Assembly (NCBI GenBank): GCA_903858965.1
Contig: CAIOKY010000155.1
Span: 1-36,612, forward strand
Direction of reading: 5' to 3'
DNA from: an uncultured Nitrosomonadales bacterium
Lineage (GTDB): Bacteria > Pseudomonadota > Gammaproteobacteria > Burkholderiales > Gallionellaceae
DNA: 36,612 nt
Shown here: piece after piece, positions 7,117 through 15,591 of the stretch
Position numbering within the stretch: the stretch's first letter is position 1
Layout of the letters: the number at the start of each line of letters is the position of its first letter
Made by a program: the position numbers and the translations under genes
The notes under the pieces: generated by a model
Database searches by the model: none
Seen by the model: the letters and a program-made list of their open reading frames with translations, nothing else
Told to the model about the DNA's origin: nothing

Positions 7117-8033
7117 GCTTGGCCATTCTGTGTTCCGGTCAGGGTGCGCAACATCCGGCGATGCTGGACATGATGGCGGATCATCCGTCTGCCGCCGAGG
7201 TTATCAAGAAAGGCGAAGCGGTTCTGGGTTTGAAGTTGCGCGATGTGCTGGCCCAACGTGACGAGATGTTCCGCAACGCGATCGCCCAACCGCTGATCTG
7301 TCTGACCCAGTTGGCGCTCTGGACAGCATTGCGCCCGGATGCACCGCAACCCGCGGCCTTCTGCGGATACAGTGTCGGTGAACTGGGTGCGTATGCCTGC
7401 GCGGGTGCGCTTGATGTTGTTGAGCTGGTGCGCATCACCGTCGCGCGCGCTGTACTGATGGATCAGGCTGCGGCCGCGACACATGGCGGGCTGATCGCAT
7501 TGCGGGGTTTGCGCCGCGACGCAATCGAAAACCTGTGTGTTGGTCATCGCGCCTGGGTCGCGATAGTGATTGGCGAAGAGGAATTCGTCATCGGCGGCGA
7601 AGACGGGGCGCTGGCAAAATTGGGCGCTGCATTCACGGAACACGGCGGCAAGCTGACCCGGCTCAAGGTGGGGCTGGCATCGCACACGCCGCTGCTCAGT
7701 GCTGCCGTACAACCATTTCGTGAGATGCTCAACGCGTCAGCGATGACATCGCCGCTTATACCTGTAGTCGCAGGCATCGACGCCGCATGGGTGATGCGCC
7801 GTGACACGGCGATCGACAAGCTGGCGTTGCAACTGGATCACACGGTCGAATGGGCTGCCTGTCTGGATATGTTGTACGAGCGCGGTTGCCGGGTGTTTCT
7901 GGAACTCGGGCCGGGACGCGCGCTGGCGCGCATGACGCAGGCGCGCTTTGGCGATGTCGATGCCAGATCGGTGGACGATTTCCGTACACTGGAGGGCGTG
8001 TCTTCGTGGTTGTCGAAGCATGCGGGTTCGTGA
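7113..8033 (+). CDS. mdcH: Malonate decarboxylase epsilon subunit (malonyl-CoA:ACP transferase)
   Basis: MdcH loads malonyl from malonyl-CoA onto the decarboxylase ACP to start the catalytic cycle. The 306-residue protein has the acyltransferase fold: the GQGAQ loop at residues 9-13, the nucleophile motif GYSVGE with Ser87, and the catalytic His191 in ASHTPLL. The C-terminal FLELGPGRALARM segment is also typical. It differs from FabD by its place at the end of the mdc series and by its ATGA overlap with mdcB. The cluster appears to end here, followed by a 22-base gap. Confidence 0.92.
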   Translation: MSLAILCSGQGAQHPAMLDMMADHPSAAEVIKKGEAVLGLKLRDVLAQRDEMFRNAIAQPLICLTQLALWTALRPDAPQPAAFCGYSVGELGAYACAGALDVVELVRITVARAVLMDQAAAATHGGLIALRGLRRDAIENLCVGHRAWVAIVIGEEEFVIGGEDGALAKLGAAFTEHGGKLTRLKVGLASHTPLLSAAVQPFREMLNASAMTSPLIPVVAGIDAAWVMRRDTAIDKLALQLDHTVEWAACLDMLYERGCRVFLELGPGRALARMTQARFGDVDARSVDDFRTLEGVSSWLSKHAGS

Positions 8034-8055
8034 AGTTATGGCACACTGAGACTAT

Positions 8056-9066
8056 ATGAGATCTGTCCATCTGGTCATTCCCGATCTATTTTTGCCGAAA
8101 GATTTTGCCGCCGAGGCAAGTCGCGGTTTGTCTTTGCCTGCCTTGCAAAAGATGCTTGGTCGCGGACACGGCGAATTGCTGGAGTCTGCTCTGCTGGAAA
8201 ATCTGTTGTGCGAATTATTCGGTGTGCCGTGCGCAGCCGAGGCGCCAATCGCGCCTGTTTCCGCCGCATTCGACGGACTCGCTGCCGGGTGCTGGTTGCG
8301 CGCCGACCCGGTGAATCTGACTCTGCAACGAGATCGCCTGCTGCTGGCTGGCGTGCAGGTCAGCAGCGATGAAGCGGCGGCATTGTGCGCGAGCCTGAAT
8401 GCGCATTTTGCCGGGCAGGGCATGGAATTTTTTGCGCCGCATCCGCAGCGCTGGTATGTGCGGCTGGACGCGTTGCCGCGCATGACGACCACGCCGCTGT
8501 CGCAAGTGATAGGCGGCGATGTGCGCAAAGTCTTGCCGTCCGGTGCAGACGCTTCGCGCTGGCATCAACTGTTCAACGAAATACAGATGTTGCTGCATGC
8601 GCATCCGCTCAATGAAGCCCGCGAAGCACGTGGCGAGGCGACTATCAACAGTGTGTGGTTTTGGGGGGCTAGTTGTGGTGAGGATACATCACCGCAAAAA
8701 AACTACGACGTTGTGTATTCGAATGATGTGCTGGCAGAGATGTTTGCATCTGTAACAGGTGTTCCATTTTTATCATGGCCGGAGCAATGGCGTGATGAGG
8801 CAAAGCACGACAAGCAATTGCTGGTATGGGCAGGTTTGCGTTCGGCCTTGCAGCGCGGCGACCTGGCCGCATGGCGAACCGCTTTGCAGGACTTTGAAAT
8901 CAATCATGCGCAGCCGTTGTGGCAGGCGTTGCGCACGGGAAAGATCGCGCAATTGCAGCTGGATGTCTTGGGTGGCGATAGCCTGCGCAGAGTGCGGCTG
9001 ACGCGCGGCGATACTTGGGCATTCTGGAGGCGCGCAAAGCGCTTGGCTGCATATTCATTGGTGTAG
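8056..9066 (+). CDS. RpfE-type/phosphoglycerate-mutase-like protein of unknown function
   Basis: This 336-residue soluble protein resembles the group annotated in betaproteobacteria and xanthomonads as RpfE-type regulatory protein or as a distant phosphoglycerate mutase of the alkaline phosphatase superfamily. Visible features are HLVIPDLFLP at the N-terminus, RADPVNLTLQRDRLLLAG near residue 80, a WYVRLD segment, and the block INSVWFWGAS near residue 196. The metal-binding residues of true cofactor-independent mutases are not obvious, so catalytic activity is doubtful. It follows mdcH by 22 bases but has no evident link to malonate. Family assignment is from recalled motifs. Confidence 0.75.
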   Translation: MRSVHLVIPDLFLPKDFAAEASRGLSLPALQKMLGRGHGELLESALLENLLCELFGVPCAAEAPIAPVSAAFDGLAAGCWLRADPVNLTLQRDRLLLAGVQVSSDEAAALCASLNAHFAGQGMEFFAPHPQRWYVRLDALPRMTTTPLSQVIGGDVRKVLPSGADASRWHQLFNEIQMLLHAHPLNEAREARGEATINSVWFWGASCGEDTSPQKNYDVVYSNDVLAEMFASVTGVPFLSWPEQWRDEAKHDKQLLVWAGLRSALQRGDLAAWRTALQDFEINHAQPLWQALRTGKIAQLQLDVLGGDSLRRVRLTRGDTWAFWRRAKRLAAYSLV

Positions 9067-9096
9067 AATGCGCAAACCAGAACGCAGGGAGTGACC

Positions 9097-10629
9097 GTGT
9101 CTTTTTTGGATTCCGTAATACATTATTTCTGGCGCGACGAATCTTTGGCGGTGCTGCTCATCGCGCTGTTCCTGGCGTTTTCGTTGCTTCCCTTTATCAG
9201 GGATAACCGCCGCAACGTCATCAATACACTCAACCTGTTTTTCGTTTGCCTGGCAGGCCAATTCATCAGCAGCCTGATTTATGCACTGCATTTCCTCACC
9301 GCGGCGAAGGTGATGTATGAGGCCTTCACAATTGGTTCCGGGATCGCGCTGATCCGGTTGTCCGGCCTGTTGTTATTCCGTGTCGTACTTCCCCGGGCAC
9401 GCATGATGCCGCCGCGCATTGCCGAGGATATCTTCGTCATCATTGCTTACATTGCCTGGGGCTTGATACGCATGCGCCTCGCCGGCCTGGACCTGGGCAG
9501 CATCGTGGCGACTTCGGCGATGATCACCGCGGTGGTGGCTTTCGCGATGCAGGACACCCTGGGCAATATGCTCGGCGGCCTGGCATTGCAAATGGATAAT
9601 TCCATCCAGATTGGCGACTGGATCAAGGTGGACGATATCACCGGGCGTGTGGTGGACATACGCTGGCGCTCTACCCTGATCGAGACGCGCAATTGGGAAA
9701 CGGTGGTGTTTCCCAACAGCCAGTTGATGAAAAACAAATTCATGGTGCTGGGACGGCGCAGTGACCAGCCGGTGCAGTGGCGACGCTGGATATGGTTCGG
9801 CGTAAGCCTGGACGTCACGCCGGCCAAGGTGGTCAGGGCAGTCGAGGATGCCATCCTGCAAGCCGAGATCGGCAATGTCGCGAAGACACCCGTGCCGAAT
9901 TGCGTGCTGATGGAAATCGACAAGGGCTATGCGCATTACGCACTGCGTTATTGGCTGGCCGATCTTGCAGCTGATGATGCGACCGACGGAGCCGTGCGCT
10001 GGCATGTGTATACCGCGCTGGAACGGGCCGGCATCAAGATTGCCGTGGAAGAGCAAATCGTCCGTTACATCAAGGGAAATGAGAATTTCGAAGAAGCGGT
10101 GCAGCAGCGCGACCTGTCGCGTCGGGTCAAAACGCTCAAGCGTGTCGAACTGTTCAAGCAGATGACCGACGAGGAGCTGCACAAGCTGGCGGCGCGTTTG
10201 AAGTACGCGCCATTTGCCAAGGGCAATGTGATCGTCAAGCAAGGCACGCCCGCGCAGCACTGGTTGTATGTCATCATCAACGGCGAAACCGAGGTGTACA
10301 TCGAGGCGCCGAATGGCGAGAAATGCAGGCTGAATATGTTGAACAAGGGCGACTTTTTCGGCGAGATGAGTCTGATGACCGGCGAGCCGCGCGTGGCTTC
10401 GGTGATGGCCAGCACCGATGTGGAATGCTACCGCCTCGACAAGGAAGCTTTCGAGGAGATCATCCTGGCGCGCCCGAGCATCGCCGAAGAGGTATCGCAC
10501 ATCCTGGTCGAGCGCCGCGCGCAACTGGAGCGCACCATGCAGAATCTGGGCGAGGAATCGCTGCACAGAGTGATCCCTCATCAGCACAACGAAGTGCTGG
10601 CAACGATTAAACGTTTCTTCGGTTTGTAG
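9097..10629 (+). CDS. MscS-family mechanosensitive channel with C-terminal cyclic-nucleotide-binding domain
   Basis: The predicted 510-residue inner-membrane protein combines an MscS-type pore with a cNMP-binding domain, like the bacterial cyclic-nucleotide-gated channels. About five hydrophobic segments lie in residues 15-150. The last is Ala/Gly-rich and runs into the MscS signature AMQDTLGNMLGG. The beta domain (GDWIKVDDITGRVVDIRWRS) follows near 173. The cNMP domain spans about 350-475 and includes GDFFGEMSLMTGEPR, the phosphate-binding-cassette pattern. The GTG at 9097 is preferred to the GTG at 9091 because AGGGAG (9086-9091) sits five bases before it. A possible -10 (TAGAAT, 9064-9069) overlaps the end of the previous gene. 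Which ligand binds is not visible. Confidence 0.92.
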   Translation: MSFLDSVIHYFWRDESLAVLLIALFLAFSLLPFIRDNRRNVINTLNLFFVCLAGQFISSLIYALHFLTAAKVMYEAFTIGSGIALIRLSGLLLFRVVLPRARMMPPRIAEDIFVIIAYIAWGLIRMRLAGLDLGSIVATSAMITAVVAFAMQDTLGNMLGGLALQMDNSIQIGDWIKVDDITGRVVDIRWRSTLIETRNWETVVFPNSQLMKNKFMVLGRRSDQPVQWRRWIWFGVSLDVTPAKVVRAVEDAILQAEIGNVAKTPVPNCVLMEIDKGYAHYALRYWLADLAADDATDGAVRWHVYTALERAGIKIAVEEQIVRYIKGNENFEEAVQQRDLSRRVKTLKRVELFKQMTDEELHKLAARLKYAPFAKGNVIVKQGTPAQHWLYVIINGETEVYIEAPNGEKCRLNMLNKGDFFGEMSLMTGEPRVASVMASTDVECYRLDKEAFEEIILARPSIAEEVSHILVERRAQLERTMQNLGEESLHRVIPHQHNEVLATIKRFFGL

Positions 10630-10635
10630 TAGAAT
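10607..10635 (+). promoter_or_regulatory. Candidate sigma-70 promoter for accA
   Basis: TTAAAC (10607-10612) and TAGAAT (10630-10635) are separated by 17 bases, placing transcription start near 10642, about 24 bases before accA. The -35 match is weak and the site overlaps the end of the channel gene. Confidence 0.35.
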
Positions 10636-10665
10636 TGCGACGAATTAAAAGGTGGGGAATAAAAC

Positions 10666-11634
10666 ATGAAAATATCATTTCTGGATTTTGAAAGTCCCAT
10701 AGCCGAACTGGAAGACAAGATCGACCAACTGCGCTATGTGCAGGACGATTCGGCCCTGGACATCGCGGACGAGATCTCGCGGCTGTCGAAGAAGAGCGAG
10801 GCGCTGACCAAGGATGTGTACAGCAAGCTTTCCCCCTGGCAGATATCGCAGGTATCGCGCCATCCGCAGCGCCCTTACACGCTGGATTATGTCGAGGCAT
10901 TGTTCACCGATTTCGAGGAGTTGCACGGCGACCGCTCGTTTGCCGACGACAAGGCGATCGTGGGCGGTCTGGCGCGTTTCAACGGACAGAGCGTGATGGT
11001 GATCGGGCATCAAAAGGGCCGCGATACCAAGGAAAAGATCATGCGCAACTTCGGCATGCCGCGCCCGGAAGGTTATCGCAAGGCGATGCGCCTGATGCGC
11101 CTGGCAGAAAAATTCAATATCCCCATCATGACCTTCATCGACACGCCCGGCGCATATCCCGGCGTGAACGCGGAAGAGCGCGGCCAGTCCGAGGCGATCG
11201 GGCGCAACCTTTACGAGATGAGCGAGCTGCGCGTGCCCATCATCTGCACCGTGATCGGCGAGGGCGGCTCCGGCGGCGCGCTGGCCATCGCGGTCGGCGA
11301 TGTGCTGTTGATGCTTCAATACAGTACCTACTCGGTGATCTCGCCGGAGGGCTGTGCATCGATCCTGTGGAAGAGCGCTGAGAAGGCGGCCGATGCCGCG
11401 GAAACGTTGGGCATCACTGCAACGCGTCTGAAGACGATGGGCCTGGTGGACAAGATCATCAGCGAACCGCTGGGCGGCGCGCACCGCGATTATCCGACAA
11501 CCATGCAGTCTGTAAAAAAAGCACTGCAGGAAGCGCTGAAGATCACCCAGAGCAAACCGACCGTCAACCTGATGCAGGACCGTTTCAACCGCCTGATGAG
11601 CTATGGCAAGTTCAAGGAAGTCACACTCCAATAA
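10666..11634 (+). CDS. accA: Acetyl-CoA carboxylase carboxyltransferase subunit alpha
   Basis: AccA with AccD transfers the carboxyl group from carboxybiotin to acetyl-CoA to give malonyl-CoA, the first committed step in fatty acid synthesis. The 322 residues have the normal length and landmarks: [18 protein letters not shown] at the N-terminus, [15 protein letters not shown] near 60, [20 protein letters not shown] near 161 and [15 protein letters not shown] near 199. An AAGGTGGGG ribosome site precedes the ATG. The gene order accA-tilS is common in proteobacteria. Confidence 0.98.
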   Translation: MKISFLDFESPIAELEDKIDQLRYVQDDSALDIADEISRLSKKSEALTKDVYSKLSPWQISQVSRHPQRPYTLDYVEALFTDFEELHGDRSFADDKAIVGGLARFNGQSVMVIGHQKGRDTKEKIMRNFGMPRPEGYRKAMRLMRLAEKFNIPIMTFIDTPGAYPGVNAEERGQSEAIGRNLYEMSELRVPIICTVIGEGGSGGALAIAVGDVLLMLQYSTYSVISPEGCASILWKSAEKAADAAETLGITATRLKTMGLVDKIISEPLGGAHRDYPTTMQSVKKALQEALKITQSKPTVNLMQDRFNRLMSYGKFKEVTLQ

Positions 11635-11647
11635 GATTTTATTCACC

Positions 11648-11675
11648 CGTCATTCCGGACCTGCCCGGAATGACG
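11648..11675. repeat. REP-like hairpin between accA and tilS
   Basis: CGTCATTCCGG (11648-11658) and CCGGAATGACG (11665-11675) form a perfect 11-bp stem with a six-base loop. The outer part resembles the CGTCATTCC ends of the MITE-like elements in the mdc locus. No T-run follows, so it is more likely a repeat than an intrinsic terminator. Confidence 0.6.
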
Positions 11676-11691
11676 ATTCTCGGACTTGATC

Positions 11692-13146
11692 GTGGCTGAC
11701 AACAATCCTCTCGCTGAACGTGTGGCAGCGCAGATTGCGCCGCTGCTTCCCGCGCATAGTTCGATCCTGGTCGGGTTGAGCGGTGGCGTGGATTCGGTGG
11801 TACTGCTGCATCTGCTGCACAAACTTTCGGCACGTTTCTCCTGGCAGTTATCCGCACTGCATGTCCATCATGGCATCAGCCCGAATGCCGATATGTGGTC
11901 GGACTTCTGCACCGACTTGTGCGCCGGCCTGCACATTTCCCTGCATATCGAACGCGTCGACATTACGCCGTTGCGCGAGCACGGCATCGAAGCGGCGGCG
12001 CGCAAGCTGCGTCATGCGGCGTTTGCCGGGCAGTCCTGTGACTTCGTTGCACTGGCACACCATGCCGACGATCAGGCGGAGACGCTGCTGCTGCAATTGT
12101 TGCGCGGAGCCGGGGTGCGCGGTGCGAGCGCTATGCCTGTCCTGATGAAACCACTAGCCATTCGACCAGGCTATCAAGATACGATAGCTGGGTCGCTGGT
12201 TATGAGCTCGTCGAAGCGATCACAACTTGCCGAGCGATCCGGACTGGCCGGGAATACAGGCCCAGTCGCGCTGGTCAGGCCGCTGCTGCATTGTTCCCGC
12301 AGGGAGATAGTCGATTATGCCGCAGCACACCAGTTGCGCTGGATAGAGGATGAGAGCAATGCCGACGACAACTATCCGCGCAACTTCCTGCGCCATCGCG
12401 TGTTGCCGTTGCTGGGCGAAAGATTCCCGGCCTATCGCGACACGCTGGCGCGCAGCGCGCAGCATTTCGCCGAGGCGAGCAGCTTGCTGGATGATCTGGC
12501 ACAACAGGATGGCGCGCAGGCAATGGCAGGCGAAACGCTTGCCGTTGCTGCCTTGCAGTCACTCGGCCATGCGCGCGCAAAAAACCTGCTGCGCTATTTC
12601 CTGCATCATACCGGCGCGCCGATGCCGCAAATGGTGCAACTGGACGACATGCTGCACCAGTTATGCAGTGCACGGCAGGACGCTGCGGTGTGCGTAAGTT
12701 ACGGTGGCTGGCAGGTGCGCCGCTATCAGGACAAGGTGTACGCCTTGCGTGCCCTGGGCGATTTTGATCGGAGTCTTGTGCTGCGCTGGAACGGCGAGGC
12801 CGAACTGGACTGGCCGGCGCTGAATGCACGGCTGCGCTTTGTCCAATCCCGGAATCAGCATCAAGACCAAGCTCAGGGAAGCGGCATCAGCCTGGAGAAA
12901 TTGCGGCGCGCGCCAGTCACGTTGCGCCTGCGCAACGGCGGAGAAGCGTTGCGTCCCCATCCGGATGCCGCGACACGTTCCCTGAGAAACCTGCTGCAGG
13001 AACATCATGTTCCGCCATGGCGTCGCGACCGATTGCCTCTTTTATACTGCGGCGAAGATCTGATTTGCGTTCCCTGCGTGGCGATCGCTGCGGAGTATCA
13101 GGCTGTGGCGAGCGAGGCCGGAGTACAACTGGCGTACGAATTGTGA
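11692..13146 (+). CDS. tilS: tRNA(Ile)-lysidine synthetase
   Basis: TilS modifies cytidine 34 of the CAU-anticodon tRNA(Ile) to lysidine with ATP and lysine. The N-terminal PP-loop motif SGGVDS is at residues 30-35, the HVHHGI segment lies near 59, and ALAHHADDQAETLLLQLLRG lies near 120. The LRWIEDESN and RNFLRHRVLPLL motifs follow, then the TilS C-terminal domain ending in PPWRRDRLPLLYCGEDLI. I use the GTG at 11692; a TTG two codons upstream is also possible. About 30 extra residues lie between GASAMPV and VALVRPLL (about 12140-12270), where relatives have a short linker. Their DNA contains CTCGTCGAAGC-like repeat sequence. Confidence 0.94.
   Translation: MADNNPLAERVAAQIAPLLPAHSSILVGLSGGVDSVVLLHLLHKLSARFSWQLSALHVHHGISPNADMWSDFCTDLCAGLHISLHIERVDITPLREHGIEAAARKLRHAAFAGQSCDFVALAHHADDQAETLLLQLLRGAGVRGASAMPVLMKPLAIRPGYQDTIAGSLVMSSSKRSQLAERSGLAGNTGPVALVRPLLHCSRREIVDYAAAHQLRWIEDESNADDNYPRNFLRHRVLPLLGERFPAYRDTLARSAQHFAEASSLLDDLAQQDGAQAMAGETLAVAALQSLGHARAKNLLRYFLHHTGAPMPQMVQLDDMLHQLCSARQDAAVCVSYGGWQVRRYQDKVYALRALGDFDRSLVLRWNGEAELDWPALNARLRFVQSRNQHQDQAQGSGISLEKLRRAPVTLRLRNGGEALRPHPDAATRSLRNLLQEHHVPPWRRDRLPLLYCGEDLICVPCVAIAAEYQAVASEAGVQLAYEL
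12147..12265. other. In-frame insertion in tilS of possible repeat origin
   Basis: This segment encodes about 35 residues absent from the usual TilS linker before VRPLL. ATTCGACCAGGCTAT near its start and ATGAGCTCGTCGAAGC in its middle are partly inverted relative to each other, in the style of TTCGACnAGCTC dispersed repeats. GACTGG and CCAGTC form a further hairpin near the end. Boundaries are approximate and the repeat origin is inferred. Confidence 0.35.
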
Positions 13147-13174
13147 TTAAACAACAGGCATCGGGATGACAGGC

Positions 13175-15586
13175 ATGAAACCAGGCAGGAACGATCCGTG
13201 CAGTTGCGGCAGCGGAAAGAAATACAAGCACTGTTGCGAGGGGAAAGTTGCGTTTCAAACTCGGGCACCGTCATCCGCCGAATTGAATCAGCTTGGCGCC
13301 TTGTACAACACCGGACGGTATGCGGAACTGGAAAATCATGCGCTCTTTCTGATCAAGCAGTATCCGGATTCCGGGATTCCCTGGAGAGGATTGAGTCTGG
13401 CTCTTCAGATGCAAGGCAAAGATGCCCTGCATGCTTTGCAAAAGACAGCGGAACTTATTCCCGGCGATGCCAATGTGCACAGCAATCTTGGCCTGGCCTT
13501 GTTAGACCTCGGGCAAGCGGCTGCCGCCGCGTCCAGCTTTCGCCGCGCGTTGAAGATTAAACCGGATTTCGCGGAGGTGCACAGCAATCTGGGCTATGCC
13601 CTATATATACTCGGGCAATACGAAGACGCACGGGCAAGCTGCCGTCGCGCGCTGGAGCTCAAGCCGGATTTTGCCGAAGCGCATAACAACCTGGGCAATG
13701 CACTGAAAGCGCTCGGGTTACTCGACAATGCGATAGCCAGTTATCGCCATGCATTGAAAATCAAACCCGATTTCGCCATGGTGCACAACAATCTGGGTCT
13801 TGCCCTGCAAGCCCTTGAACAACCCGACGATGCGGAGGCGAGTTACCGCCGCGCATTGGAAGTCATGCCGGATTACGTGGATGCATTCAATAATCTGGCC
13901 GGCCTGTTGTTGGCTCGTGGTGAGAACATATCCGCACTGGATTTCATCCTCCGCTCGTTATTGATCGAGGACAGGCGAGAGACCAAGGACCTCTTTGTTG
14001 CTTCCGTCAAGCATTTGAAGTTCACCCATGCCGGGGATCCGGTCCGGGCTGCGATGATCCGCGCCCTGTCGGAACCTTGGTGCGAGCCGATAGAATTGGT
14101 AAGAGTCAGCAGCAGCATTGTCAAGCTCAACCGGACAGTTGGGCAGTGCATAGCGCGTGCGGTTGCGGCTTGGCCACAACGCTTGGCGGCACCTGAGTTG
14201 TATGGGACAGCGGGGATTGCTCCCGTATCGGAAGATGCGTTGTTATGCCGCATCCTTGAATCAGCGCCAGTCTGCGATCTAGAGATGGAGCGCTTCCTCA
14301 CGATGGTGCGATTCACACTGCTGGTTGCCGCTACCGGTGAAAATTTTTCGGGACACATGGAGGGTGGTGTTCCGGGTTTCTACAGCGCGTTGGCACAGCA
14401 GTGCTTCATCAACGAATATGTTTTTGCATGGACGGATAATGAGGCCACACAGGCATGCGGATTACGTGATGTGCTGGCCGCTGCCTTGGTGTCTGATACA
14501 CAAATTTCAGTCCTGCAACTGTTGGCGGTGGCATGTTACTTCCCACTGCATACCCTCCCGTCTGCTGCACGGTTGCTGAAGCGCTCATGGCCAAGGGCAG
14601 TGGAAGAATTATTGACGCAGCAGGTTCGCGAGCCTGAAGCTGAGGGGAAAAATCGCGCTGCCATGCCACAGTTGACCGCCATAGATGGCGAGGTATCGCT
14701 GCAGGTTCAAAACCAGTATGAGGAAAATCCCTATCCGCGCTGGATCAGGGCGGCGCCGACGAGGAGCCTGGGAAGCCTCGATGAGGCAATGCACCTAACC
14801 TTCCCTCAGTCATTGTTTCGGCCGCTGGGCAAGCACAGTACTCTCGACATCCTGATTGCGGGCTGCGGTACCGGCCAGCATCCGATCGATGTCGCGCATA
14901 AATTTTCCGATGCAAGACTGCTGGCCATCGATCTCAGCTTGACCAGCCTGGGCTATGCCGAGAGGAAATCCCAAGAGCTCGGCCTGACTTCGATCGAGTT
15001 TGCGCAGGCCGACATCATGAAGCTGGGATCACTGGGACGCAGTTTTGATGTCATAGAATCCATCGGCGTCTTGCACCATCTTGCCGATCCGCTGGCGGGG
15101 TGGCGGGTACTGCTATCCTTGCTGCGCCCGGGTGGGATCATGCGCCTTGGTTTTTACAGCGAGGCGGCGCGGCGCGGCGTTGTTCTGGCAAGAGAATTTA
15201 TCGCCGAGCATGGTTACGGTTCCACTGCCGAAGATATCCGGCGGTGTCGTCAGGAGCTGATGAATTCCAGCGAAAGTACCGGGTTCGGATTTGCGATCAA
15301 ATCTACCGATTTTTTCAGCACCAGCGCATGCCGGGATCTGCTGTTCCATGTTCAGGAGCATCGCATGACGCTTGCAGGCATTGATGCATTTCTCAGGGAA
15401 AATAATTTGCAATTTCTGGGGTTCGCAAACCAGTCTGATATTTTTCGTGGCTACAGGCAACGATTCCCGGATGATCCGGCAGCGACGAATCTGGCCAACT
15501 GGCAAATTTTCGAGAACGAGAACCCTGATACATTCGTTGGTATGTACCAATTCTGTATTCAGAAGCCAGGCCGAGTAAAAGGGTAA
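13175..15586 (+). CDS. SEC-C/TPR protein with C-terminal SAM-dependent methyltransferase domain
   Basis: This protein of about 803 residues has three parts. Residues 1-22 are a SEC-C zinc knuckle (MKPGRNDPCSCGSGKK, with Cys9, Cys11, Cys20, Cys21). Residues 66-269 hold about six TPRs with regular NLGxAL and YRRALxxxPDF motifs. A helical middle leads to a class I methyltransferase domain with the AdoMet-binding loop IAGCGTGQH at about 559-567 and IESIGVLHHL near 626-635. I start at the second ATG (13175) because the paralogues at 15592 and 29337 begin with the same MKPGRN and GGGA lies eight bases upstream. The substrate is unknown; TPRs and SEC-C suggest binding to proteins. Its stop overlaps an upstream ATG of the next paralogue (TAATG). 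Confidence 0.88.
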   Translation: MKPGRNDPCSCGSGKKYKHCCEGKVAFQTRAPSSAELNQLGALYNTGRYAELENHALFLIKQYPDSGIPWRGLSLALQMQGKDALHALQKTAELIPGDANVHSNLGLALLDLGQAAAAASSFRRALKIKPDFAEVHSNLGYALYILGQYEDARASCRRALELKPDFAEAHNNLGNALKALGLLDNAIASYRHALKIKPDFAMVHNNLGLALQALEQPDDAEASYRRALEVMPDYVDAFNNLAGLLLARGENISALDFILRSLLIEDRRETKDLFVASVKHLKFTHAGDPVRAAMIRALSEPWCEPIELVRVSSSIVKLNRTVGQCIARAVAAWPQRLAAPELYGTAGIAPVSEDALLCRILESAPVCDLEMERFLTMVRFTLLVAATGENFSGHMEGGVPGFYSALAQQCFINEYVFAWTDNEATQACGLRDVLAAALVSDTQISVLQLLAVACYFPLHTLPSAARLLKRSWPRAVEELLTQQVREPEAEGKNRAAMPQLTAIDGEVSLQVQNQYEENPYPRWIRAAPTRSLGSLDEAMHLTFPQSLFRPLGKHSTLDILIAGCGTGQHPIDVAHKFSDARLLAIDLSLTSLGYAERKSQELGLTSIEFAQADIMKLGSLGRSFDVIESIGVLHHLADPLAGWRVLLSLLRPGGIMRLGFYSEAARRGVVLAREFIAEHGYGSTAEDIRRCRQELMNSSESTGFGFAIKSTDFFSTSACRDLLFHVQEHRMTLAGIDAFLRENNLQFLGFANQSDIFRGYRQRFPDDPAATNLANWQIFENENPDTFVGMYQFCIQKPGRVKG

Positions 15587-15591
15587 TGTGC

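Noticed and set aside
11648-11675. Intrinsic terminator after accA
   Set aside because: The stem is good but no run of T follows, and the ends resemble the dispersed CGTCATTCC repeats, so it is listed as a repeat.
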